Positions 44,218 to 55,960 are shown, counted from the first letter of the stretch. The stretch: DNA of 64,000 nucleotides from Colocasia esculenta (GCA_014218235.1 CM024758.1:73480206-73544205); one strand, 5' to 3'. Notes: generated from the sequence alone by a model not told the origin. Made by a program: numbers and translations.

Positions 44218-47166
44218 TGTAACGACCCTCCTTATATCGGTACGGTTACACCAACCCACATCGGTATAATGAACGCCGCTACAGTGGGACTTTACCCAAC
44301 AATGTACAATTAGGCTGAAACATACACAAATATATGACACATGACAGCGGAAATGAAATAACTGGAAAGTAATCTTATTCCATCATCATCATTTATACAC
44401 AGTCTATATAGAAAAGGAAAAGTAAATACTTCATAACTGAGAATTTCAATTATTACATTGTCCACATAAGACTACGCAGAGTCTTTTATTACATACTATG
44501 AAAGAAGAAAATACAATGTTGAATCCAAGACAAAAGTCTCCTACTCCCGCTCCGAGTCGCTCCTAACGATCTCCTCGGAAGAAGTAGAAATGTCTGCACC
44601 TGTACGCCGAAGCAAGAATGAGTCCAAAAGAACTCAACAAGTAACTCCAACCACACTAAACATACATACATCACATGACTTTTCACTTCTCATACTACAC
44701 CATTATCATATAAAGCATGGATTTGATAATGTTTCAAAAACTAAACATGATTTCTACACATGTTACACATGATAAGTGATTTATAACAATTTACAATGAC
44801 TTAAAACCTACTTTACAATATACTAAACTAAATCTCATTTAACTACATTCACATGCTAAGATAATAACCCTTTTAAACATGGAGTTTACACATATTACAA
44901 AAACATTCCTAGCATGGATTCTATGATCATTTTCACATGGTTAACACATCTACACACATGAATAGATTGCTGTTTTGACATGGATATATCACATTCATAT
45001 AAAGAATTATCATTTTACATGTTATACCATTGATTCATATTCTCACCTAATCATTTACACAATTTCACTTATCTAGTTCACATGTTCACACTCTCACACA
45101 CATGCTCACATATTCTTAATTATATGCCATGACACATAGTCCAAACCACCTCTAGAAGGACACACACTTGTCACATCACACACATATCTATCACTTAGAC
45201 ATTACAGTGATAAATCTTAGTTACTGCGCAGAAACGGGAGAAGCACTCTCCACCCTAACCAGCGGTACTTGTCCGCCTCCAGGATTTCTCCCAATGCCCC
45301 TGGGATATCACACACATATGAACCTTCCCGTAGAGACTTTACTACGGTACAGTTCCACAGCCCTCTAAGGTAGCAGTGCCACCCATTGGCACATTTACAC
45401 ATTTCTCTAATCTTTTAACACACACTTAATGCACAATTTAACACATTCCTTTCATGCTCATACATTCACATACTTCAGTATTAACTAGCATGGTACTACT
45501 GTTCTCAGTATTAAACAGATTCGAAACAAGTCTAATCACGCTGAAATTAGCAGATTTTATTAACAACCATTAACATGTATTATTGATCAATGTTCACATA
45601 AAACCAACATATGTAGTTACTGTCATCATTTCAGTACGAAAATTTAACCACAACTTCTTACAGGTTACCCATCATACATACCAAATTCGCATTTTTCTGA
45701 ATTACACACAAATTATCAAATTTAACAGTAGTATTATACAAAGTAAACATAGTCAAACTAACATAGATTTTCATTGTTCAGACCCACAACTCATTTTACA
45801 CATGGATACTGACAGTCCTAAACATATGTCAATCTCTAGGAATTTAACTATTTCCACACTATTTATCTGAATTTCTACACTAACAAAACATGCTTACTGT
45901 TTTACCATTCAGAAAATGTAATAGTTTATATAGATATCAGAAATTTCCCAAATTTCTACAGCATGAACTGAAACCCAAAAACACTGCACAGAAATTTTAT
46001 GACACTTGGATTCCACACAGGGTTTCACAAACAAAATTTTACAAGATTAAAACATGTTTAACATGCATTTTAGAAATTTTAGATAAATAGGGTATTCCAC
46101 AGAAATTCATAAAATTTGCACAGCATGATCAATAATGGAATTTTATAGCATATCACTTTTACATTATATCCTCATGTGCAAAAATCCGAAAAATAGGTCA
46201 TATAGGTCAGACATGCACACTGTTGCAGTCTGGCGAACTTGACGGCATGCAGGTGGCCGTTTATCAGGTTAACGGCAACAAAATGTGCCGCCAACTAAAG
46301 ATCTTAACGGCAAGGGATCCTGCCGTTAAGTTCCTGCCTGTGCAAAACACAGACTGCTCGCAAGAACTTGGTGAAATTGGGGTTCCAGGACACGAATAAA
46401 AATCCAAAAAATTCCTAGGACCTACTAGACGTACGTAGGAATGATGTAGAAGGGTTACTTGCCTCTTGGAAACTCCCAAGCAACGATTTAAGCTGGAGAA
46501 GCCCTCCTCAGCCTGAGCCAAAGAGTCCTCAAAACTCTATCGATCCGGGTTCTGTGTTGATCTCCTCTGCACACCAGTGTGGGGAAGTCGTCCCGGATGT
46601 TCAGAGCCCTCTCCAGTCATTGTAGAACGCCGGATGAAGCCTCCAGTCGTCGGATCAAGGGGTTCCAAAATCAGGTTTCGCACAGAAGATAGGGTTTTTG
46701 ACAAAGGAGTCAAAAAGGGTTAGATCTGGCCGGAGATGGGGTGTTTTATAGAGCTAGGGTCGGCGACGTAATTGGGTAAGGCTGGGTTACCGTTGGAGAA
46801 CGGTACCATAACAAGGGGCGAAGATTTTGGGGGCGTTTCCGGATCCGAAGATGCAACAGATCTGGGAGGTTAACGTCAACATCACAGGCCGCCAATTCTG
46901 AGTTGGCATCCATCGATGTGGCCGCTGACTCATCATCGACGTCAACTCATGTTGACGCCAACAGGTCGTCAAGACAGAACTTAAAGTACAGAAAACCTTA
47001 TACATATACATATACCATACAACAATACATGTAATTTACAATGCATACCGTAAGTAATACTTGTTCATGCAATGTAATTGAATAAATAATGTGCACAATA
47101 CAAATATACATTATATATACATATATACATAAGCAATCACCCAAAGATGAAAATCAAGGCCTTACA
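44218..47166 (-). repeat. 5' LTR of element D (2949 bp)
   Basis: TGTAACGACCC to AAGGCCTTACA, followed by the target duplication GACAA. It holds the conserved block at about 45226-45293 and a TATA box at 46744-46749. No gene. Confidence 0.94.
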
Positions 47167-48063
47167 GACAAGCAGGAAATCAAGGTAAGCAGGAAGCATG
47201 ATCATAACAGGCAGAGTTGCATATTGCAAGGATTCAAGGTGAATCATGCTTTTTAACATATCCAGATAACGCTACACAATTCAAGCTATGATCAAATCAA
47301 ACATGTAATAGATGAACAGGAAATGGCCATTTCAAACGAATCAAACTTATCAAGTCAAACGAACGAATCAAACATATCATATCAAATAGCACATCGTGCT
47401 TCATTCATATCATATAACAAAAGGCACTTTCCAATCTTGAATACATATGGATGCCAATGCCAAGCACTGCTCAATTTGGTTGATCTATACTAGTATGTTG
47501 GGGTGCTCCTCCCCAGAACCAGATCAGGCCCCTATTGCACAGACATTTGATCAAGGATATCATCCCAACAGCAGTGCCGAATTCAAATCATTATGGCCAT
47601 TCAGAGTCAAGAAGGACAGACTTGTAAGATATCAAAGAGGCCAATAACATTGACTCAGATCAAGGAACTTCAAGAGTGCAGATTGCCAAGAAGTCAAATA
47701 GGCATGTTAGATCAAGCAATGCTGTAAGCTCAAAGGGTTTCCGATGCATTTCTTTTGATTTTAGATTCAAGACGAGCAGATTTAAAGCTGAACTTTCAGT
47801 TGAATCACAAAAGATAGAAATCAAGACACTTTAAGAGTCATTCGAATAATCTTCACCTTCTTATCACTTTTACATATACAAGATTCTAAGGTTGCTATCA
47901 TATTGGTTGCTCTTCTATAGGACAGATCATGGTGGTCGGAAGGGCCAATCAAATTGAAATGTACAAGAAGGAACAGTCGAGGTGGCCAGAAGGACCAATC
48001 GGAGTTGCCACAAAGGAACAGTCATAATTGTCTCAAGGGGCAGTCATAATATGTCAAAGAGAA

Positions 48064-48165
48064 CAGTCGAAGTGGCCAGTCAAAGTTGACAGTCGAAGTG
48101 GCCAGTCAAAGTTGACAGTCGAAGTGGCCAGTCAAAGTTGATAGTCGAAGTGGACAGTCGGAGTT
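48064..48165. repeat. 26-bp tandem repeat in element C LTR
   Basis: The unit begins CAGTCGAAGTGGCCAGTC and recurs at 48064, 48090, 48116 and 48142, the last copy diverged. Looser CAGTCG/CAGTCA copies extend from about 47980 to 48290. Confidence 0.85.
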
Positions 48166-49406
48166 GCCATGAGGGCTAGTCAAAGGTGCAGATCAAGAGT
48201 GCCACAAGGCCATTAAAAGTTTGTCAAAAGAGAACAGTCGAGGTGGAAAAAGGGACATTCGAAGCTTAACAAGAAAGAACAGTCGATGTGTCAAGAGACT
48301 TAGACAAGGATTCCAACAAGGGGGTTGATGGAATCAGCATATGATCAATCTGAAGTCTGCATTTCCAGTCTAATGGTTCAAGAAATGCATGGTGACATAG
48401 ACAAATCAGATGGGTCCTATCTGGAAGGTCAGGAAAAATCTGGGCATGTTTCCTAGGAACAAAGGTCAGGTTCCCTAGGAACATGTTGAAACAAGGTGAA
48501 TCTGGCGGGGGTGTGAGGTTCAGAAAATCCTAACCCTCTACTGATCAGACATTTAGGCAAATCATAAGTGCTCCACTAAGCTCTTAACATAGAAAGATCC
48601 AGGAATACTTTGAACAAGAACAAGCATTTTAATTTGTGCCCGAGAAACCTACCTTTTTTGTTGCTCCTTCAAATCCACTCCTTATGTTTTGATGTCGTGC
48701 AAGAAGAAGAAGAACTCCTTGAACTCCTTGAATTCCAGCTTCCACAGGTTGAGGCAGTGGTCCAAGGATGAAGAACTTTCAAGTCCTCCGAGCTTCAAGC
48801 TCCAAGCTACAGGGTCATTCCTCCAGCTCCGGAGTTCTTCCTTCTGTCAGACTTCCAAGCTCTTTAGCAGTTGTTTTTAAGAAAGGGTAGAAGGGACTCT
48901 CAAGCTCCAAAATTTCCCCTTGGGTCCACTCAGGTTAAGGTAATAGGATGCAGGGAAGGCTCCAACCTGCCTTTAGGAATAAGAAGAAGGCATAAAGTTC
49001 GGCCAAGAAAGGTCGTGGGCTTATTTAAGGGGTCTTTGGTCCCATTAAGACCCTTTATTTAATCCTTCAGAAGGGACAAAAGAGGACAAAAAGTCCAAGC
49101 TGGCCATACATAGGCCATGCCCCAAACCATACCCTACCATACCTAACATTGACTTGGTCTGCAAGAAAGACAGATAGTCAAAATCTGTCATACTTCAGAC
49201 CATACCCTCATACTTATCCTTGACTTGATCTGGAAAAAGGACAGACCCACCATGCCTAGGCCATGCCTTTTACCAACTCCTAAAATGGTGTGCCTAAGGG
49301 TCAGTTCTAAGCACAAACTATCCAAATCTTTCCCATATTTAAGTCTCCAGACAGTCCTGTTATGATGGGAGGGCAAGGCCTCCATCGCTTTGTGTTCAAG
49401 AGCCAT

Positions 49407-49906
49407 ATCGATTGCTATATAACGAGGCAATCGATGATTGAATATCCAGACAATCGATTGTAACAAGGCAATCGATTGAAGGAAACATCGATTACTAACC
49501 AACATCGATTACTACTTAAAATCGATTGCGGAACCACATCGATTGTCTACATCGATTGCGGACCAACATCGATTACTATTTAAACATCAATAGTTCCATT
49601 TGAACATCGATGAAACATCGATTGTTCACTTGAACATCGATTACTAAGGAAACATCGATTGTTCTTTTGAACATTGATTACTAAAGGAAACATCGATTGT
49701 TCTACTTGAACATCGATTGTTCACTTGAACATCGATTACTAAAGGAAACATCGATTACTAACCAACATCGATTACTACTTAAACATCCATTGTTCCACTT
49801 TGAACATCAATTACTAAGGAAACATCGATTATTCACTTGAACATCGATTACTAAAGGAAACATCGATTGTTCTACTTAAACAATTATTACAAAAGGAAAC
49901 ATCGAT
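49407..49906. repeat. ATCGAT palindrome array, right LTR of element C
   Basis: More than 20 perfect ATCGAT sites and several decayed ones, many 16-18 bp apart (for example 49487, 49504, 49521, 49538). A weak minus-strand TATATAG lies at 49415-49421. Confidence 0.87.
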
Positions 49907-50155
49907 TACTTATACTCGTCATGCACGTTTTCTTCACGATCAGTCGAAGCTAACTTCGTCATATCCGAAGTTTTGCTTCGATTGACATCGTTATATTTTG
50001 ACCAGTAGAAGGGTTGGTGAGTTGCAACTAGTTGAGGGGGTACCAGTGATTCCTTTTATTGACTTTTTTTTATTATTATCCTGATTGAATCCTTAATCAA
50101 TCTTGTCCATTAATTTATCTCCATTTATTGGGATTTAAAAATCCAGGTTGTTACA

Positions 50156-50662
50156 TATTAGTGTATATTTTTCCTAGATTCTTTAAGTCATTTGTCAATA
50201 GAGTTAATCTACCATACATCTCTAAGATGGTTTCATCATTTTTCATTTTAAACGCCTCGTACTCAGAAATCAGCATATTGGCTTTAGTTTCCTTTACCTT
50301 ATAAGTACCTTCATAGATTACTGTCAAACGATCCCATACTTCCTTGGTGGTGGCGCATGAGGAGACTCTTGCAAACTCAATAGGGTGAAGAGAGCATTGC
50401 ATGATGTTCATGGTGCTCTAGTTGGCATCGGACTTCTTGATTGTTAGGGAGTCCATTTCTCATCATCTTCTGGGAGCTCGTATGGTCCACTACTAACCAC
50501 CTTCCAGATCTGATGACTTTGGGCTTTTAGGAAGACCTGCATGCGAGTTCTCCAGTAAGGATAGTTTGATCCATCAAAATAAGGAGGCCTAAAAATAGAG
50601 TGTCCTTCTGGCATATATCCCCTTAGATCCATTTCACCTAAACTCTTCGAGCTGTTAACCAC
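50156..50662 (-). pseudogene. gag: Element F gag N-terminal part
   Basis: Two frames give IFRPPYFDGSNYPYWRTRMQ, then after a frameshift and a stop near 50412-50445 NIMQCSLHPIEFARV, EVWDRLTVIYEGTYKVKETK and MKNDETILEMYGRLT. It is related to but distinct from element G gag. It ends at the element C insertion. Confidence 0.85.
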
Positions 50663-50680
50663 AAGAAAGGAGAACTTGTA

Positions 50681-50690
50681 TCTGATACCA
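50681..50690 (-). other. Primer binding site of element F
   Basis: Minus-strand TGGTATCAGA, two bases from the LTR edge; the following bases (TACAAG) differ from the other elements. Confidence 0.8.
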
Positions 50691-51758
50691 ATTGTTGGAT
50701 CTTAGATGCGGTGATATGACAAATATAGAAGGGGGGTGAATAAATTTGTAGCAAAAAACTTATGCAATTAAAATTGTATCAAATTAAAATAATATTCAAT
50801 CAAATACCCACTGATTGGATGATCTTGTAGCAAATCAAAGCATGTTAAATCATCAACCAGACAATGTGTGCGTGGTTAGAATATTATCAAGATCTATACA
50901 AGCATCTAGCACAAGAACAACAAGGCAAACCACTACACAAGGTATTTTTAAGGTGGTTCGGCTCCAAAGAGGAGACCTACATCCACCCCTCACTTAAACC
51001 AAGTGAGGCTTCACTAAACCGTTGATTCACAGCTTTAAACACCTATTGGCTCACAGCTTGACCACCGACACACAGCTTGACTACTAATTCACAGCTTCTT
51101 CGTTGATTCACAACTTCAAGAACCACTGATTACACAGCTTATCTGCTGATTCATAGCTTCAAGAACCGCTTACTCACAACTTGACAACTGCTGATTGCAT
51201 AACTTATCTGCTAATTCATAGCTTCAAGGTCTAATAGACCTCAACAATGCACACACAACACAGTGTGGGATCACCACTCCTAACACACGTAGGAGCACCA
51301 AAGAGTTCTGAATCGTATAAAAAGAAAAATAAGTTGCTCAAAAGAATTTGAGTTCAGAGAAGCAAATCCTCAAGCATCTGTCCTTCGATCTCTTCTTCTT
51401 CTTCTGAGTTGATCAAATTGATCTCAAATTCTTCAAGTCTTGATAGCCTGGATTATGCTTCAGATTATCTTGCATGCCTTCATCATCTTGATGTGTTGCT
51501 GAAGCGTGTTGATCTAATCTTCTTAGAATCAGGCTTGGCTGGCAATACTCTATTTTTGGCTTCAGTAGATATGGCGTTGGTGAAGTTTCATCTGGCACAT
51601 CATCATCGCAGTCTTCTTCTCCTGCTATGCACTTCTTCTTCTGCTCTTTTGCTTCCTCTTCTTCTGCTCGCTACTCTCTCTCTTTTCTCCCTGGCGGCGC
51701 TGAAATATTCTTCCCTTCTTTTTCTGGGTGCAACTTTTTTAGATGAGACAAAGGACAC

Positions 51759-51765
51759 ATTTATA
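51759..51765 (-). promoter_or_regulatory. TATA box of element F
   Basis: Minus-strand TATAAAT in AGGGCTATAAATGTG, the same GGCTATAAAT core as element G. Confidence 0.75.
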
Positions 51766-51892
51766 GCCCTCATCATTGACTTCGTACTGGGGATGCGAGA
51801 GTACCACAATTAGGGTTGTTCATACACCCTTTAGTGACATGTGCTTTTGGCCCCCTGACACGTACTGCCGCTGTTGGCGTTGAAATTGCGGT

Positions 51893-52100
51893 TGTCGACA
51901 GACGCATCCTGGTTGTCGACAACTACTGCTTGAATCCGTCTATCTAGAAGCTATTTTGTCAAGATCTTTCCTTATCTATCGACAACGATCCCAGGCTGTC
52001 GATAGACACTGTTGTATTCAAAGACGACTCTTGTGTGTTCCTTGATTTTGGTCACAGGAGAGCACATCTATGTCGACACACTTCTTGGATTGTGTCGACA
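51893..52100. promoter_or_regulatory. TGTCGACA palindrome dyads upstream of the F promoter
   Basis: Sites start at 51893 and 51914 (TGTCGACA), 51977 (TATCGACA) and 51997 (TGTCGATA), 52071 and 52093 (TGTCGACA). Within-dyad steps are 21, 20 and 22 bp. The nearest site is 127 bp upstream of the TATA box on the minus strand. Confidence 0.87.
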
Positions 52101-52190
52101 CACTTGGCTTGGTTGTGTCTTGGCCCTGCACATAGGCATTACCCAATTTAATAAGCATTAATAAACAATCATTTAAATGAAGCAATTTAA

Positions 52191-52465
52191 CTTCGACTGC
52201 CAAAGAGTCGACTGTCAGAACTCTGACTTTCGAAGAGTTGAATGCCAACACTTCGACTTTCAAGGAGTTGAATGTCAACTCTGACTTTCAAAGAGTTGAA
52301 TGTCAACACTCCAACTTTCAAAGAGTCGAATGTCAACACTCCAACTTTCAAGGAGTTGAATGTCAACTCCGAATTTTAAAGAGTCGAATGTTAACTCTCC
52401 GACTTCGAAGGAGTTGAATGTCAGAACGACGACTTTCAAACAGTCAAATGTCAACACTCCGACGT
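52191..52465. repeat. About nine copies of a 28-30 bp tandem repeat at the U3 start of F
   Basis: The unit is of the form GACTTTCAAAGAGTTGAATG followed by TCAACACTCC, with substitutions and 2-base losses between copies. Confidence 0.88.
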
Positions 52466-52526
52466 GCTGTGCTTCGACTGATAACGAACAAAACTAAACA
52501 TCCGAAGCAACAATTATGCAAGTAAC

Positions 52527-54600
52527 TATAATAACCGGTACGTTTGGATCGTTGTTTACCGGGTTTGGGGGACAGTGTGTGGCCCATTGGTAGACCATGT
52601 GAGTCTACATGTGTGTTTACAGGTTGGTGTGGCAGGTTGGGAGGCTAGAGGGTTGAAAATTCCAGCCCAAACATACCTCTGTCAGGCTCATTAAGAACGC
52701 GACAAACACAGACGTCGCGATTCTTACATGAACGCGACCACCTAACCTATCGCGATTTAGAACCGCTTTTACGTGGGCGTGGCTGCATGCGCGCCGCGTG
52801 GCGCATGCAGCGACGTCGGAGTTGAATCGCGTCGGCGGGGTACGTCGTGTTTCTAAACGCAACGGCCCGATACGTCACGATTTAAACTCAGAGTATTTTG
52901 AGCTTTTGCCCATGGCCGAACAGTGCAGTGGCATTGTTCAGCTGGGGAAGGTCTTGCTGAGGGATTCTGGGTGATTTCTGATGTTTTGGTGTCCGTTCGT
53001 GTGAATCTGGCACGAGGAGGTGCTTCGGAGCGCAGGGAACGTCCGGACGGTGTGGATTTGCATTTGGTAGGGGAATTCTACCCTATTTTCCATTGTATGG
53101 ACTGTGTAGGTTAGGTTTGTGGATTTTGGTTTGGAAATTGCATAGACATGGTAGAGAGCATGCCTAGGGTTTGCTATAAACAATTATTTCCTGCTTTATA
53201 AATATGTACAGCCCTTTGGTGTGATTTCTGGAATGATAGTTTAGGGTTTGTTCTTGCTGTCAAAAAGGCGACAGAACCAGTCGTCGTGTTTTGTGTGAAC
53301 GCGACGACTAGGCCCGTCGCGATTCAGACCTTAAGGCGATGGGTTGGTTCGTCGCGATTCAAGTCGATTGGCGACCACTGTGTTGGTCACGGTTTAGAGT
53401 GTGGCCACCCGAGCTCTGGGGTTCTATGGCCAGTCTACCTGATTTTTGTGGTACATTGCTTGGGTGGTGTTGGCTAAGCAATGTAGGGTCTGTATGGGTT
53501 GTGTCGGCTTATACGGTGGTCGATAACGATGAGTTTTGCTTGGAAATGTGTGCATAGCGGTTGTGTTGTAATGCCTCCCGTGGTTACCTCTCCAGTCGGT
53601 TATCCTAGCACCGGTGCTTAGGGCTTGTCCCGGTACAGTGAGTACTGTCAAGGTTTGTGTCGTCTTCCTGGACACCCTCACTCCTGAGTTTGAGTTGTAC
53701 GCCCGACTGAGGGAAAGACGACAGGGGCAGTGACTCGTGTTTGTGGGTGTGCGGTCGCTTGTAGGGCACTCGTGGTTAGGGGACGGACACCAGTAGACAT
53801 ACTGGTTCCCAGCTAGTCCTATTTCTAGTGCCTTACTTTAGGGTTCTCGGTCGGAGTCCCTAAAGGTGTCAGGCTTGGGCCTGCAGCTGTGTGGTCTGCA
53901 AGAGTGGTGTTTGTTGTCTCCATAATTCTTGACCTTGTTGAGGTGGAGCGGTAGCTGGACCTTTCGTCCGTGGCTGCGATGCTGAGAGGTAGACTTGTGT
54001 TGTTTGTCCGGGTCTGTGGTTAGTGTCGCGAACCATTTCTCATGACTCGTGTGCGGCGTGCCCTTCTTTAGCTTGTACATATGTACGTGGTTTGCCGTTT
54101 ATTTATTTACAGCTATACCATCATGCATAAATGGTGATATATTTTAATTGCTTTACAGCTTTGCTTACCATATCTGTTGTACATTGTTTTTCCTGGCTTT
54201 GGGGGAGTTGCCCTACTGAGCCAGTGACTTGTGAGGCTCACCCCTTCTTCTTCCAGGTGAAGAAGAGCAGGAGGGTTCCCGTCCCTCTTTTAGTTCCGGT
54301 CAGCACCGTAGTGGAGTCAGGCATTCGTCACCAACAGAGTAATACTTTTACTTGTTGAGCCTTGGGGTTTGTCCCAGGCTGTTGTATTTTGTACCATGAC
54401 TATGATATGGAACTGAATATGTACATTTTATATGGATATATGTGAGAAATGGTATCTTATATGTGTTCAGTGTGTTCTTTTATATTTCCACGGACATGTT
54501 GTGTTGATATCCCTTGCGAGGATATGGCTCGTTCTCAGGAGACGGAGTCGTGTCGGACACATTATCAGGTTAACGGGTCCGAACGGAGAGGACCATCACA
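52527..54600 (+). repeat. 5' LTR of element E (2074 bp)
   Basis: TATAATAACCGGTACG to GGACCATCACA. TCGCGA-type motifs lie at 52697-52755 and 53266-53373, with TATAAATA between them at 53197-53204. The CTCACCCC then CTTCTTCTTCCAGGTGAAG signature is at about 54238-54263. No gene. Confidence 0.92.
52697..52755. promoter_or_regulatory. Alternating CGCGAC / GTCGCG motifs in element E LTR
   Basis: ACGCGAC (52697), GTCGCGA (52714), ACGCGAC (52732) and ATCGCGA (52749) follow at 17-18 bp in alternating orientation. Confidence 0.78.
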
Positions 54601-54602
54601 GT

Positions 54603-54614
54603 TGGTATCAGAGC
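54603..54614 (+). other. Primer binding site of element E (tRNA-iMet)
   Basis: TGGTATCAGAGC two bases after the LTR. Confidence 0.93.
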
Positions 54615-54755
54615 AAGGTCCGTGTAAATATGAAGGAATAGGAAATGTACATAGTTTGTTCCCTACTATAGTCCACTGCTGGTAGTCGGCCCTGTTTTTG
54701 TAATGATATGGTTGTGTGTTGTGTGGATTGGAATGTTGTATGTGCAGACTTATAA

Positions 54756-55560
54756 ATGGCTGATAGGAGAGATTGGGGAGGTGGAGGTGATGAGCCAGAG
54801 GAGACCACACATCAGATGATAGAAAGGTTGTGGGACAGCATTACACAGATTCAGACACGATTGGACCAGCAGCCCCCTGTTCAGCCAGCAGCTATTGCAC
54901 CACTAGTGGGGGAGGAGACAGTACCAGTGCCACTAGTACCACCTTTCGGAGTTGAGGTACCACCTGTAGTACCTTTACCCCCGGTTGTACCAGTACGGCC
55001 AGCTAGTGTGGAGGAGTCCACGATGTTAGTGGAGAGGTTCCTACGTTTGCAGCCACGTACATACTCGGGAGGTCCGAATCCAGATACATCTGAGCATTGG
55101 GTGTACGAGATAGAAAGAGTATTTGCTATAATGAGGTGTCCACAAGCTAATAGAGTTATCTTGGCTACTTATCAGTTGAGGGAATTTACGTAAGAGTGGT
55201 GGAGACTCAAGATGCATACCGTGTTTGCAAGACGAGCGGAGGATACCATCACATGGCTGGAGTTTCTTGAAGTATTCAACAACACTTTCTTTCCGGTACA
55301 AATTTAGCAAGCCAAGAGGGAGCAATTCAGAACATTACAACAAGGATTTCAGCAAGGTCGAGGCTATAAGCCGGAGGCAGAGGAATCTCAGCAAAGCACC
55401 GCTAGGAATCCCACAGAGTTTAGATGCTACAATTGTGATCAGCTGGGGCATTTATCCAAGAAGAGGTAGCTATGGTAGAGGGGCACCACAACAGCAGCAG
55501 CCATCAGCCGAGCGAGGTAGAGGCACACCATACCAGAGAGGAGGAGGACGAGGACGAGTG
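54756..55560 (+). pseudogene. gag: Element E gag with zinc knuckle
   Basis: The frame 54756-55193 starts MADRRDWGGGG, passes a Pro/Val-rich linker and enters the capsid domain (RFLRLQPRTYSG, NRVILATYQLREFT). A stop at 55191 is followed in frame by more gag (EWWRLKM). Another stop follows, then a knuckle beginning CYNCDQLGHL in which the final Cys is lost. There is no intron at the ATYQL position, unlike A and D. Confidence 0.87.
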
Positions 55561-55960
55561 ATGGCAATCACAAGGGCTCAAGCGGAGGCGTCAAATTTGA
55601 TTGAAGGTATTATATCACTTCTTGAATTTTTTGCTAGAACGTTAATTGATCCAGGTGCATCACATTCTTTCATTTCTGAGGATTTCATTGATAATATGAT
55701 ACATCCATTTGAGGAGAGGCAGTGTGAGCTTGTGGTAGAGGTTCTTCCGGGGATTTCATGCTTACTACTTGTTACTTGGATGAGGTTCCCATTATGATAC
55801 AAGGTAATCAGATGCCAGCCAAATTGTATGCACTACAGTTAAAAGAGTATGATGTGATATTGGACATGGATTGGTTGGAAGCATGTGGGGCAGTAGTTGA
55901 TTGCAGAAAGAAGAGAGTAAGGTTCACCCATCCAGGAGGGGATATGTTTGAGTTCTAAGA
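55561..55960 (+). pseudogene. pol: Element E aspartic protease
   Basis: Active site ARTLIDPGASHSFIS (Thr of DTGA changed to Pro), then after a frameshift LKEYDVILDMDWLEACGAVVD, corresponding to the ILGMDWL end of the protease. The active-site change suggests it is inactive. Confidence 0.85.

Larger units (their letters stand above)
25277..47166 (-). mobile_element. Element D: Ty3/gypsy chromovirus related to A, carrying two later insertions
   Basis: LTRs 25277-35290 (with copia G inside) and 44218-47166, polypurine tract 35291-35303, primer site 44201-44212, perfect 5-bp target duplication GACAA on both sides. After removing G and its duplication the left LTR is 2949 bp, the same as the right. 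Gag and pol align with element A but contain many indels. Solo LTR H interrupts the 3' end of pol. Confidence 0.94.
20845..50155 (-). mobile_element. Element C: gypsy-like non-autonomous element with giant LTRs, gag remnant only
   Basis: Left LTR (to 22826), polypurine tract (22827-22839), a 1.6-kb internal region with gag traces, iMet primer site (24434-24445) and right LTR (24450-50155, split by element D). Summing the two right-LTR pieces gives 3811 bp, more than twice the internal length, so it resembles LARD-type derivatives. It is inserted in copia F gag; the right flank is TATTA. Confidence 0.82.
47172..50155 (-). repeat. 5' LTR of element C, second piece
   Basis: It continues the LTR interrupted at 25276 and ends GGTTGTTACA. 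It contains a 26-bp tandem repeat at 48064-48165 and the ATCGAT array at 49407-49906. Small open frames here are not supported. Confidence 0.9.
50156..52512 (-). mobile_element. Element F: Ty1/copia element, 5' LTR and gag start only
   Basis: On the minus strand: LTR (50693-52512), primer site and the first part of gag, cut by element C at 50155. The rest of F should lie left of C but is not present up to the N gap. Confidence 0.85.
50693..52512 (-). repeat. 5' LTR of element F
   Basis: It begins TGTTGGATC (plus view) and ends near GAAGCAACA at 52512. The right border is approximate because there is no second LTR. It contains a TATA box, TGTCGACA dyads and a 30-bp tandem array. The 134-codon open frame at 51409-51813 is CT-rich and overlaps the TATA box, so I do not call it. 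Confidence 0.8.

Noticed and set aside
51409..51813. 134-codon open frame in the copia F LTR
   Set aside because: CT-rich Leu/Ser run crossing the TATA box region; no domain and no homologue in the G LTR.
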